A DNA stretch of 64,000 bases from Tunturiibacter empetritectus (GTDB taxonomy: Bacteria; Acidobacteriota; Terriglobia; Terriglobales; Acidobacteriaceae). Each line of letters opens with the position of its first letter. The stretch's first letter is position 1. A model generated the notes under the pieces. That model was not told where the DNA came from. It did not search any database and worked only from the letters and a program-made list of their open reading frames with translations. The position numbers and the translations under genes are program-made. This document shows positions 42,478 through 51,418 of the stretch, one piece after another. The stretch lies in assembly GCF_014201375.1 (NCBI RefSeq), contig NZ_JACHDZ010000003.1, positions 558,001-622,000 of the forward strand, given 5' to 3'.

Positions 42478-42685
42478 TCCTAACGTTTTGTGGAAACTGT
42501 GAAGGCTAGTTAACTGTCGGTCGGTAAGATAGTTTCAAGTTGCTGACAATCGAAAGCAACTGGCGAGAAGCGCTTTTATGGAGTTTGAATCAAAGCATTT
42601 GGATGTTGCGAACGACTGGACTTGTTCGCCAGCCCAATCGCACGTTGAAGCCGCGATCTGATTCTATGAGACTATTTCACTACCT

Positions 42686-43726
42686 ATGCCGAGACTACTA
42701 GACGGATTTGCGCTCACTGAGACTACCTTCATTCAGGAATGGACAAAGCTTTCTGGCGTGAGTTCCCTGTTAGCGTGCGCGGATGATGCTGGCATTCGTA
42801 TTGGAATTTGGGGCGGTTTAATTCGAAATTTCGTTCTCGATGATCGCCCGCTCAGTATTGAGCAACAGTCACCAGAGGGACAATCACTAGGGGAACAGTC
42901 GCTCCATCTGATCGACTTCGTCGACCCCTACTCGGATATTGATTGCGTTTTAGACCGAGTGGATGATTGGCATCTCATTGCGCAATCGATCTCGTCCAGC
43001 GTCGCATTTGCCGGATATCACCGCTGGGAAGTCCAAGCTCTTGATCGGATCACATCATCTATGAATAACTATGCGCGGATTTCAGCAGAGTCTCTGATCG
43101 CGTGGCACGAAGGATTTGATCATGAGCGGAGGCCGAAGATTAGCCTTCAGGGGTTGGATGGCAATATATTCGCGCTTCTGGAGAATCCTGCTGTCCGGGT
43201 GGAGTTCCGCGCTCAGGCCGACGGGATCCGTCATCGAAATTCCTGGCAAAACATCCTCGACTCTCTCAGGCTCTCGAGATTTGTCTTCCAGTACGAAAAC
43301 GAAGCGAAGCAAGATCAACAGCTTGTCTTTCCTGACGAACAAAGGATGGAAAAGATCGGAGAATCTTCCGCTACGGAAAATATCGGAAGGAACAATTGGT
43401 TACGGTTCGACTTAGCCGTGCTTGATATCATCGTAACTGCCCGGTCGCTGTCGTCTGCAGCGAAATATCTACTCGAACTCTATCATCGCCTTCCAACAGC
43501 AATTCGTGAAGGTTCCGCGATTCTTACGAGGTTTCATGCGCGCTACCAACCTGAGATGAAATTTATAGGAGGACTCGTCTATCGCCAACGAGATTCTCAG
43601 AAGATTCGCCTCCGGTTGCTCACTGACATGGAAGGGAACCTATCGCATGGAGGATTCAGGAGCACCGTGCCGTGGACACGCATCTGGTCCTTGGGACCTA
43701 ACGGGGATAACTGGCTGTCGGCATGA
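42686..43726 (+). CDS. Nucleotidyltransferase-fold protein (tentative)
   Basis: A 346-residue soluble protein, not assigned to a known family. Residues 40-50 (GIWGGLIRNFVLD) and 79-89 (VDPYSDIDCVLD) follow the pattern of Pol-beta-type nucleotidyltransferases: a Gly-Gly helix start with a following Arg (as in GGxVRD of poly(A) and CCA-adding enzymes), then a DxD metal pair at Asp84 and Asp86. The middle (SWQNILDSLRLSRFVFQYENE) is helical. No signal peptide is present. The stop overlaps the next frame, and a lipase-like gene follows, so this looks like the first gene of a small operon in the AT-richer accessory block. It lacks the GSxxxGT motif of CBASS-type CD-NTases. Confidence 0.6.
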   Translation: MPRLLDGFALTETTFIQEWTKLSGVSSLLACADDAGIRIGIWGGLIRNFVLDDRPLSIEQQSPEGQSLGEQSLHLIDFVDPYSDIDCVLDRVDDWHLIAQSISSSVAFAGYHRWEVQALDRITSSMNNYARISAESLIAWHEGFDHERRPKISLQGLDGNIFALLENPAVRVEFRAQADGIRHRNSWQNILDSLRLSRFVFQYENEAKQDQQLVFPDEQRMEKIGESSATENIGRNNWLRFDLAVLDIIVTARSLSSAAKYLLELYHRLPTAIREGSAILTRFHARYQPEMKFIGGLVYRQRDSQKIRLRLLTDMEGNLSHGGFRSTVPWTRIWSLGPNGDNWLSA

Positions 43727-44051
43727 GGATTTCAGGAACGGCGTTGCAGTCGTTTCGTGGAGGCCCGTCAACCAGATCTCATCATTTAGTCAAACGCAAG
43801 CATTCGACCTGGCATCCGTTGCACAAATAGTGGAAAACGAACCCAATTATAAGCAAACACCATTGAAGTCGCCAATGAATGAACAGACATCGAAAGAAAT
43901 CGGTCGATATTGGAAAATATTGTCAATCCCTGGCATCGTGCGCATAGGTCCGAGCCTAACGTTGAGATTCGACCACGCCTACATGGCCCAATTTTTCGGG
44001 CACAATGTACAAACTTTGGTTGGATTGGTTGATCCAGAGGACGTGAAATGA
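43647..44051 (+). CDS. Possible middle gene of the NTase-lipase operon
   Basis: A 134-residue frame whose stop overlaps the next gene's start by four bases (ATGA at 44048-44051), the usual sign of a coupled operon gene. It starts at ATG 43647, inside the preceding gene, with AAGGGAA upstream; a shorter start at Met77 is possible. The C-terminal half (KEIGRYWKILSIPGIVRIGP and FDHAYMAQFFGHNVQTLVG) reads like real protein, while the first 30 residues may not be translated. No family is recognised. The alternative is that only the flanking genes are real. Confidence 0.42.
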   Translation: MEDSGAPCRGHASGPWDLTGITGCRHEDFRNGVAVVSWRPVNQISSFSQTQAFDLASVAQIVENEPNYKQTPLKSPMNEQTSKEIGRYWKILSIPGIVRIGPSLTLRFDHAYMAQFFGHNVQTLVGLVDPEDVK

Positions 44052-44941
44052 AGGTAAACCTCAACATATTCGGGCCGCCCCGTTTGCCAGTGACAAATGA
44101 AGACCCGCTCGTCTATATCTCACACGGGTTTAAGAGCGATGGCGAAAGTATGATCAGGCTCGAGAACCTTATAGGACACGTGATGCCGCGTGCGACCACC
44201 TATCGATTCCAATATGAGTGGAGACATTCGGTTGTTCGAAGTGGCGCAGAACTAGCTAACACCGTGTTCGGAAACACCAAGAAAGACAGGCCACTACTTC
44301 TGGTGGGTCACAGTATGGGTGGCCTCGTATCGCGAGTTGCTAATTTAATTCTCACTGACCCAAAAGCCTTTGCTGCAGAAGTTCCTAAGCTTAAGTCTTT
44401 TGATTACGGAGACGACACCAAGCCGTTGAAGGCGTTCTGTTTCGAATCAAAAACGAAGCGAAAAGTGAATGGGATCGTTACATTGGCCACTCCCAATTCA
44501 GGGGCATTCTTGCAAGGACAGATGAGCTCCTATCTGGCTCTCGCGCAGTGGGGTGTCAATCTTGCAGCTTCACTGCGGCATCCATCTGTCCACGATTTGA
44601 CTACAGCCCGTTTGTTTCGCTTTCTACAGCAATTCTCAACCGACACACCCTTTTTGTCAGTTTCCGGATCGAGCATTAGTCGGTTTGGGACAGGCGCAGG
44701 ACTACTTAGCCAAACAGCAAGTAAATTGGGACTAAATCTCACGTTTCCGAACGACTGGGTTGTTGAGGACGTCTCAGTAGATCTTTCGAAATCGATACTT
44801 CCCAACGAAATTATTCACCACGGCAATGCTCTGTACCTACACCTTCGAGCTTATGAGAACTGCACAAGTGTCACGCATTCATCCATTCACCAAGAGCGCA
44901 TTGTCGCCGACTACATCGGCGATTTTGCTTCACGCTGCTAG
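44048..44941 (+). CDS. Alpha/beta-hydrolase, lipase/esterase-like (PGAP1/DUF676 type)
   Basis: A 297-residue serine hydrolase without signal peptide. The oxyanion region reads VYISHGFKSDGESM (about 19-32), the nucleophile elbow is GHSMGG with Ser89, and the IVTLATPNSGAF strand (about 142-153) precedes the lid. The C-terminal FPNDWVVEDVSVD (about 235-247) and later NEIIHHGNALY hold candidate Asp and His. The HGF and ATPNSG motifs resemble PGAP1-like and DUF676 lipases that act on membrane lipids. Its start overlaps the preceding frame by 4 nt. Together with the NTase-like protein it could form a sensor-effector pair; this is inference. Confidence 0.82.
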   Translation: MKVNLNIFGPPRLPVTNEDPLVYISHGFKSDGESMIRLENLIGHVMPRATTYRFQYEWRHSVVRSGAELANTVFGNTKKDRPLLLVGHSMGGLVSRVANLILTDPKAFAAEVPKLKSFDYGDDTKPLKAFCFESKTKRKVNGIVTLATPNSGAFLQGQMSSYLALAQWGVNLAASLRHPSVHDLTTARLFRFLQQFSTDTPFLSVSGSSISRFGTGAGLLSQTASKLGLNLTFPNDWVVEDVSVDLSKSILPNEIIHHGNALYLHLRAYENCTSVTHSSIHQERIVADYIGDFASRC

Positions 44942-45690
44942 AAAGATCTACTGGCTTCGCGTGATCCGCAGATTCACCAAGTCCTCCGAATCAGGCGCAA
45001 TCGAAGCAATTCCGAAGCGCCCGCAAAATCGCGTTTTCTTCGAATCGCAGACAGTCTTGCTTTAGAGGGCAACCTTTGATCATGAAATGTCCAAAGTCCT
45101 GGAAGACGCGATCAAAGATCTCTATGTGGTTTCTGCGGTTACCCACTTGCACAGGACACCTCGCCTTATAAATGTTGTCACTCTTCGTACGCAATTCTTT
45201 GCTTCATGCCACGCCTTTACGACAACTCTATGGGCACACCTTGAAGAATACGCAACCGAAGCACTCACAGTGTGGGGATGATTGGAAGATTTCAAACACT
45301 GTCAATCGTATCAGGCCGCCTGTACTCAGGAGCCATCGGCTGGCCCATCTGTTCGCGGTTCAGCAGGCAGATCTTACGCAAATTAATCAGACCAAGAAGT
45401 TCCTATGACGGTCTCTCTGCGTGCGCAGAAAGCAGCAATGCGGTCATGTGGCTCCTTTCATATTTGTCAGTGCTCCACATAAGGTCTTGCAATGTTTGTA
45501 TTTCTGTGATAGACGTTGTGTTCGGCCAGCATAGCAGCAGCTAATATCAGCCCGAATGCAGCTTCGGCTTGTTTGATTGATCGAATTCCTCAGTTGCGAG
45601 TCACCAGTCCAAAACCCTCCGACAGCCGATGTCAAACTTCAATGAGTCTCTTGTCAGTCGCATTCTAGAGAGCCAAGGAGAAGGGGAATC
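44942..45690. other. Gene-free stretch before the sedolisin gene
   Basis: Several short open frames exist on both strands but none has a ribosome site plus protein-like composition. I see no RNA gene or strong hairpin. The sedolisin promoter must lie toward the right end. Confidence 0.35.
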
Positions 45691-47376
45691 ATGTTTAAAA
45701 AAAGCAAGCGTCTCAATCTCGACGCGATAAAGGCAATTCTTATCGGGGCCTGCATTTCTCCGGTCGCTCTTGCGGGACAATCAGATGCGGGCTTTAAGCA
45801 ATTCGACAATAGCATAGTAAGACTCCCCTCTTCTCAATCGGGCATAGCTGCCCTGAGCAATGATGCGAAGTCACGCAAATTGGAAATACACTTCACCCTT
45901 AAAACAACAAATTTGGAGGAACTCGAAGCGCGCGTGGCGAGAGGTGAAATCATTTCATCTCAGGAGATGACAGAAAAGTATTCTGGTAGCAAAGCGCAGT
46001 ATAACCAACTGCTTAATTGGCTCAAACCTCGTGGCTTCCAGATAACCCAGGTCAGTGCCGACTTCACTAATATTTACGCAAAAGCGAGTGTTGCGGACAT
46101 TGAAAAAACTTTGGGTGTGAAAATGGTCGTCGTTACCTATCAGGGAAGAACCGAACCCTCCGCTATTACTCCGCCTAAACTTCCGATAGAGGTCGGCGAT
46201 AGCGTTATTGCGATTGGCGGTCTTCAGCCCGTTATTCAGGCGGTGAAACACATTGTTACGCGAAAACAATCGGGCGCGATGGGGGGCGACGACAAGGCTC
46301 CCGTGCCCCGGCCAGCGTTTGCAACTCAACCCACCTTCAAGGTCAATGAGATCCTCAATGCGTATGGAGCTGGCAATTTAGGAGTATCAGGACGTGGAGA
46401 AAGAATCGCAATTCTGATTGACACCTTCCCGAAAGTGACCGATTTGCAGACGTTTTGGCAAAAAGGTGGCTTGCCTATTACCCTGGATCGGGTAAAAGTC
46501 ATCAATGTTCAGGGTTCGACGGCACCTCTTTCCGCGCCCGACGGAGAGGAAACGCTAGATGTTGAGTGGGCGAGCGGCATCGCACCTGGAGCCGAAATTA
46601 GGGTCTATGCGTCAGGATCGCTGGATTATGACGCCCTCGATAGGGCCTTGGACACGATTTACTCCGATGCTCAAAAAATGGATGGACTTAATCAAGTGTC
46701 GATCAGTCTGGGTCTACGAGAGGACTTGGTCAGTCCTGACGAAATTAAGGCCGAACATATCAAGTTCCTTAGATTCCAAGGGCGGGGTATCACTGTATTT
46801 GTATCGTCAGGAGATGCTGGGTCAAACCCTGATGCATCTGGACATGCAAGGAGTCCCGATCCGCCGCAGGTTGAATACCAATCCTCTGATCCTTCTACTG
46901 CAGCCGTTGGCGGCACAACACTCTCTCTAGATCGTTCGACAGGCAGAGTTCTTAGTGAGACGGGGTGGATAGATAGCGGAGGAGGCGTTAGTGCATCATT
47001 CCCCCGTCCGGTTTGGCAAACTTCCGCGGGTGCGACTTTTCCAGGCAAACGACTAGTTCCCGACGTTAGCGCCGTAGCGGATCCAAATCCAGGCGCATTC
47101 GTCTGGTTCAAAGGTAAGGAGTGGCCTGTCGGGGGAACCAGTTGGAGTGCTCCAATGTGGGCCGGGTTCTCTGCACTCATTGGCGAATGGCGTCGGGCAC
47201 ACGGTAAACCGCCTTTGGGTTTTCTGCCATTCACTTTGTATAAGTTGCAAACGGGCTTGGGAGTTAGAGACATAACTAAGGGTTCTAATGGATTTTATAG
47301 CGCTGGCGTGGGCTGGGATCCAGTCACCGGCCTAGGCGTACCAGATCTTGGCGAACTGGTGAAGTCAATTCCCTAA
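45691..47376 (+). CDS. Sedolisin-family (S53) secreted peptidase precursor
   Basis: Acid-active serine-carboxyl peptidase, exported as a proenzyme. The 561-residue protein has a signal region (LDAIKAILIGACISPVALAG) and an S53 propeptide (about 60-200, with LEIHFTLKTTNLEELEAR). The catalytic domain shows the Glu-x3-Asp pair in GEETLDVEW (Glu286, Asp290), the oxyanion Asp375 in SSGDAGS and the nucleophile Ser484 in GGTSWSAP. The calcium site DITKGSNG with GWDPVTGLGVPD is at the C-terminus. All key residues are present, so it should be active. AAGGAG-type ribosome site precedes ATG 45691. It opens a run of exported proteins in the accessory block. Confidence 0.95.
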   Translation: MFKKSKRLNLDAIKAILIGACISPVALAGQSDAGFKQFDNSIVRLPSSQSGIAALSNDAKSRKLEIHFTLKTTNLEELEARVARGEIISSQEMTEKYSGSKAQYNQLLNWLKPRGFQITQVSADFTNIYAKASVADIEKTLGVKMVVVTYQGRTEPSAITPPKLPIEVGDSVIAIGGLQPVIQAVKHIVTRKQSGAMGGDDKAPVPRPAFATQPTFKVNEILNAYGAGNLGVSGRGERIAILIDTFPKVTDLQTFWQKGGLPITLDRVKVINVQGSTAPLSAPDGEETLDVEWASGIAPGAEIRVYASGSLDYDALDRALDTIYSDAQKMDGLNQVSISLGLREDLVSPDEIKAEHIKFLRFQGRGITVFVSSGDAGSNPDASGHARSPDPPQVEYQSSDPSTAAVGGTTLSLDRSTGRVLSETGWIDSGGGVSASFPRPVWQTSAGATFPGKRLVPDVSAVADPNPGAFVWFKGKEWPVGGTSWSAPMWAGFSALIGEWRRAHGKPPLGFLPFTLYKLQTGLGVRDITKGSNGFYSAGVGWDPVTGLGVPDLGELVKSIP

Positions 47377-47462
47377 CTAGAAGATTATTAGGATAAGAAT
47401 TGCGCTGTCGACCTGAAAGCAAACTGAGTAAGGTGTGTGAGAATCAAGCCAAGGACACTTGC

Positions 47463-48845
47463 ATGAAGCATCTCGAAGTTCTGTTGCTCGCGATTGGACT
47501 GTGCCATCCCCCCGAGAACCCCTTCTGTGCCTATGGTCAACAAAGCTCTGTTCTGCCAGATCTTTGTGCAACCGATCCAATCTACCGAGCCTTTGAAAGA
47601 GTTCAGGCGGAGGCGTACCGCTCAGACAGTGGCCTTGCATTCCAATTCCTGCTCGATAAGAAGCTTCAGCAGGAAAATTGGAGAAATGTCCAAAAACGAC
47701 TAGATGATGCACGAACGCATTATGGAGTATCTAAGTCTTACCTAGAGGGCGGTATAACCGATTTAACATCCTCCAAAGACATTCCTCTTCCAACGTGTTA
47801 CGAAAATCCACTGTTATTTATCATGCTTTACCAATATGCATCGGACATAGAACTTGCGCGCCGCGCGCTACACCTTCCGCTTTCCCATCCAATGAGATTT
47901 GGATCGCTACCGAGTAATGATATTAATGCATACACTTATGTTTTCTCCGATACGCGCGAGGAAGTGGTAGCCATAAACTATGAGCTCTCGCCATTCATTT
48001 ATCATATGACGGAACTTGCAGCGACTATATCTCATCTTAGCCAAATAACAGGCGACCGGTCGGATTCTGAGCTAGTTACTCAGGCCCTGCTCTCCATGGC
48101 ACATAACCCAGAGGCAAAGAAAACGTTCACTGAGACGCTAAGTTCTTTTGTGCTAGGTAAGCCGGTACGAGAACCTCAGATCTCTCCAGATGATTTTATG
48201 TTAGTAATTTCTTTTGCCGCCGGCATGGAGCGTTTCGTCTATGCCCACGAATATGCACACGTGATTCTCGGCCATGTCTCGTCTTCTGAGTTCATTCCAC
48301 TGGGTGCTACGGGAGATTCTGAGCACGTAGTTCTTCTGCGTACGTGGCGTCAAGAGATGGATGCCGATGCGCTGGGCTATAAGCTTCTCCTTCATGCGAT
48401 GGCGGGAGCTGAAAGTCAGGATCTGGATAAAAAATTTAGCGAGTATTATAGGTTTGCTTCGATGGGCCCGCTCTTTTTCCTTGATTGTCTAGAGCTGCTT
48501 GACGACGCTAGGATAATTCAAGAAACGGGCGAACTGCCACATGAACTAAGCGAAAAAGAAAAACGGGCTTTACGTAGCTGTACCAATCAAGCGTTAGCCG
48601 AATCTCCTGAATGCCTAGTGCTCGTCCGGGACACACATCCGCCAGCATGGCTCAGACGAGAAGTGCTTGCACGCGTTGTGCAACAAGAAATGCATCCCGA
48701 CCACAATTCGAAGGTTGCTAAGGCCCGCGCAGCTGCTATGACTTATGGCATTAACATTCTATATAAGCAATCTTTGAATGCTTTATATAATAATTTGCTA
48801 GCTGATTCTAGAGCGGCGGCTAGTTACCAGCCTCTCGTTCGGTAA
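47463..48845 (+). CDS. HExxH metallopeptidase-like protein (M48-type motif)
   Basis: A 460-residue protein starting at ATG 47463 (AAGGA upstream); the earlier TTG is less likely. A hydrophobic N-terminus (EVLLLAIGLCHPP, then CAYGQQ) suggests a signal peptide, of weak form. The zinc motif is His262-Glu263-Tyr-Ala-His266 in AHEYAHVILGH, and 32 residues later Glu298 in QEMDADALGY gives the ExxxD third-ligand motif of M48-like gluzincins. Outside these motifs the protein is not recognisable, and it lacks the membrane helices of HtpX or Ste24. It lies 86 bases after the sedolisin gene on the same strand, probably the same operon. Confidence 0.78.
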   Translation: MKHLEVLLLAIGLCHPPENPFCAYGQQSSVLPDLCATDPIYRAFERVQAEAYRSDSGLAFQFLLDKKLQQENWRNVQKRLDDARTHYGVSKSYLEGGITDLTSSKDIPLPTCYENPLLFIMLYQYASDIELARRALHLPLSHPMRFGSLPSNDINAYTYVFSDTREEVVAINYELSPFIYHMTELAATISHLSQITGDRSDSELVTQALLSMAHNPEAKKTFTETLSSFVLGKPVREPQISPDDFMLVISFAAGMERFVYAHEYAHVILGHVSSSEFIPLGATGDSEHVVLLRTWRQEMDADALGYKLLLHAMAGAESQDLDKKFSEYYRFASMGPLFFLDCLELLDDARIIQETGELPHELSEKEKRALRSCTNQALAESPECLVLVRDTHPPAWLRREVLARVVQQEMHPDHNSKVAKARAAAMTYGINILYKQSLNALYNNLLADSRAAASYQPLVR

Positions 48846-49175
48846 AACCGTGAGGAGTTTTATTATGCGATCTGACCAAGTATTCTTTTACTGTTGCAGT
48901 TCCGTCTGTTTTGAGCTGCATCCGTGGCGTAGTCCTCGCTGTCGCGGAAGAATTCTGTATTCATACAGCCTCAGCCAATGTCGGTGATAGCTTCAATTTG
49001 ATCATTCCGGCCTATTACGCAAAGTAGCTTCCGCAACGGGACGATAGCGCCCGTGTGAGCTACCTTCTGCGTCTGAGGATAACATCGTTCATCAGTCTAA
49101 TTACGCGCGCGTCGAGGTGCAAGCGTTGGCAGGAAAGATCCCAGAAACACTAGTGAGTCGATAAAAAAACAGGAG
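48846..49175. other. Stretch between convergent genes, with one doubtful small frame
   Basis: An ATG at 48865 with GAGGAG eight bases upstream opens a 40-codon, Cys/Arg-rich frame ending at 48987. A different frame from about 48886 to 49027 is also open and reads more like protein (VLAVAEEFCIHTASANVG), so a frameshifted gene remnant is possible. Neither is convincing. No terminator hairpin is evident. Confidence 0.3.
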
Positions 49176-51335
49176 CTACGGATCTACGATTGACGACGCT
49201 ATACCATCATAACTGTAATAAGAATAAATCAATCCTAAGGGGTTGCCCTTTGAAAAGTAGGCCTCCCGCACATCACGGATCGCCGAAGCCATGTCCTTGC
49301 CTTGTGCCATCTGATCGATTAGATCATCTCCAAACCGAAGGGCAAATTTGTTCGGAACGGGTGCCTCTGTCGCAATGACGCCCCGCGCCCCCAAAAGAAG
49401 CAGTGACTCTGGCAGAGTGAGCTCATTACTTGAGAAAATTCCAGTTTCACATGCATTGAGTAAGACAAGGGGGTTTCTTTGAAAGAAGGGACCTTTTTGT
49501 TCGTCAGCGTGAATCGCTAGGTTCATGAGGTCTGTAGCCCTCAAGAAATCAATTCCACTTTGAGAAAAGATGAGCCTCTGCCCCGGCGGGTTGAGAGTGA
49601 GCAGAACATTATTTCCATTTACGACTTCGTTGACGTACCCGTTCGATCCGTGGGTATAGACCAATATAAAATCCAATGAATCTCCGCTCTCCTTCAAGGT
49701 CTTTAGAAAGGAGCTAACTGAAGAAGCCGTAAGAGCATTTCTAGGATGCACCTTATTGGTAAAGTACGCCGACTGTTGCTGAGCCGAAAACTGTACTGGG
49801 TAGTCTTCACCTTGATATGTACCGAAAAGCGAGACGCTATCGGGAGACAGCGGCGAATTTTTAACAACTGTTCCTACGGATAGTCTAGCCAAAGAGTCGA
49901 CCGCTATCTCATACTTGAAACCCCAGAACGCTCCGGGCAAGTTCTGGCCACGGGAATCGGTTGAGGCAGGGTCGTTGAGTAATTGCCAAGGAAAGGCTAC
50001 ACCGGATGTTCTAATTAAAATTCGCAGAGTGTGGCCATCCGAAGCAGTAAACGCCTCAACCTTATGTATAAGCCGTTTGAGATCCGGATCTCCGTAAAAC
50101 AATCGCGAGTAGATGTAGTGTCCTAACAAATAGAAACTGTCTAATATCTTCTCTTCGTCGGACTCGCTAAGCGTTATAAAATCGACCGTATCGAGATCGA
50201 CTGAACCATTAGGAGACGCGGTAAGCGCGTTTTTAAGATCCACATTTTCTTGGTCTGTTATTCCTTTTAGCGTTGCGGCTGCCGCTCCCTCAAATGAAGT
50301 TAACTCTCGACCGGTGAAATCTCCAGTCGGGAAAAAGCGGAGCTGTCTTATGCCGGACTCGAGTTTCTTAGAAAACTCCAGACCTTGAAGCTGGCGGACC
50401 AGTTCGGGGTTGATTGCCTCAAAGCCAACGTCAAAGAGCTGTTGAGCTTGTGGCCGGATAGTGATTATCAGATCGGGCCTGAATGTTCGCTTGTCCGAAA
50501 CATATGGCGAGAAGCCACCAGGCTCAACATTATGAGATGGTGCCCGCTCTGATCCCTGTTCAATATTCATATTAGCGACGATGGCTAGACTTCCATACCG
50601 AACTGCCGTCTTCGAGTTACGTATCTCGATCAAGATCTCATTTGATCCAACTTCCTGCTTTGCTAGGTCACGTTTGGGAATGATATGAAATCGAGCCTCT
50701 GTTGAAGTTCCGGTAGCGGCATGATAGACGATTCGTTTGACCTGGATGCTACTGGTATTTCCCCGCCCCACACATAATCTACAGGTCATAGTTATGGTCA
50801 GCGGCACATCTTCGGCCGCGTTCAGAATTCTGGAATCGACAGGTCTCGATGTAGCAGTAAGGACGTTTGAGGAATTGAGAGGTCCAATGAAGAATCGAAG
50901 TAACGTGTTCTGTCCGTCAAACAGATGGTCGGGTTCAGTGGGAACCGTCGGGGTGAAGGTCGCATTATATACAGGTTGAAATCTATTGGACTGCGTGGCT
51001 GAGCCCGCTGGAAGTATGTCGCCCACGCGACCCTCGAGTATCTCCGTCTTTGCCGATTCGGCTACTAGATCTGCGCTGGCGCTACTTGCCGGAGATCTGT
51101 TCGGGCCCTTGGTAACCTTGTAGTCAATCGAAGGAGTACTTCGTTTCTCGGTAGGTTTTGGCTTGGAAGATGTTGGCAAAATCTTACTAGGCGTCTTAGG
51201 TTTTATGTCCTCTGTCTTGTCGGGTTCCGGACTCCCAGTCTTGCTTAATCGTTGTGTACTTTCGCAACCGGACAAGAGAATAATCGCCAATAGCGTGACT
51301 TTCTGTAGTGATCTAGTACATCGAGTGAATTTCAT
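49176..51335 (-). CDS. CHAT-domain (caspase-like) lipoprotein
   Basis: CHAT domains are caspase-fold cysteine peptidases, often effectors of bacterial immune or regulatory systems and normally cytoplasmic. This 719-residue protein instead has a lipoprotein signal (LLAIILLSGC, Cys24), then a Pro/Lys/Ser-rich linker (25-75). A large unassigned region with beta-rich segments follows (about 100-480), and then the CHAT domain (about 495-719). The catalytic His562 lies in VYTHGSNG and Cys629 in LLNACETG; LPESLLLLGARGVIATE, AMAQGKDM-type and YSYYSYDGI stretches complete the fold. It is convergent with the metallopeptidase gene and divides the exported-protein cluster. Confidence 0.88.
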   Translation of the reverse strand: MKFTRCTRSLQKVTLLAIILLSGCESTQRLSKTGSPEPDKTEDIKPKTPSKILPTSSKPKPTEKRSTPSIDYKVTKGPNRSPASSASADLVAESAKTEILEGRVGDILPAGSATQSNRFQPVYNATFTPTVPTEPDHLFDGQNTLLRFFIGPLNSSNVLTATSRPVDSRILNAAEDVPLTITMTCRLCVGRGNTSSIQVKRIVYHAATGTSTEARFHIIPKRDLAKQEVGSNEILIEIRNSKTAVRYGSLAIVANMNIEQGSERAPSHNVEPGGFSPYVSDKRTFRPDLIITIRPQAQQLFDVGFEAINPELVRQLQGLEFSKKLESGIRQLRFFPTGDFTGRELTSFEGAAAATLKGITDQENVDLKNALTASPNGSVDLDTVDFITLSESDEEKILDSFYLLGHYIYSRLFYGDPDLKRLIHKVEAFTASDGHTLRILIRTSGVAFPWQLLNDPASTDSRGQNLPGAFWGFKYEIAVDSLARLSVGTVVKNSPLSPDSVSLFGTYQGEDYPVQFSAQQQSAYFTNKVHPRNALTASSVSSFLKTLKESGDSLDFILVYTHGSNGYVNEVVNGNNVLLTLNPPGQRLIFSQSGIDFLRATDLMNLAIHADEQKGPFFQRNPLVLLNACETGIFSSNELTLPESLLLLGARGVIATEAPVPNKFALRFGDDLIDQMAQGKDMASAIRDVREAYFSKGNPLGLIYSYYSYDGIASSIVDP

Positions 51336-51418
51336 CCGGTCACCATCGTCAAATGCAGAAGAGGAATTGATCTAGCTTTGCGACAGCTAGACTCCGAGAT
51401 CTCCTCAGAAAGTCACTC

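Noticed and set aside
42686..44941. Naming the NTase-hydrolase operon as CBASS
   Set aside because: The NTase-like protein lacks the GSxxxGT motif of CD-NTases and the hydrolase is GHSMGG-type, not patatin; no Cap2/Cap3 genes are present.
44942..45690. Short frames of 60-90 codons between the hydrolase and the sedolisin
   Set aside because: No ribosome sites, mixed strands and no protein-like composition.
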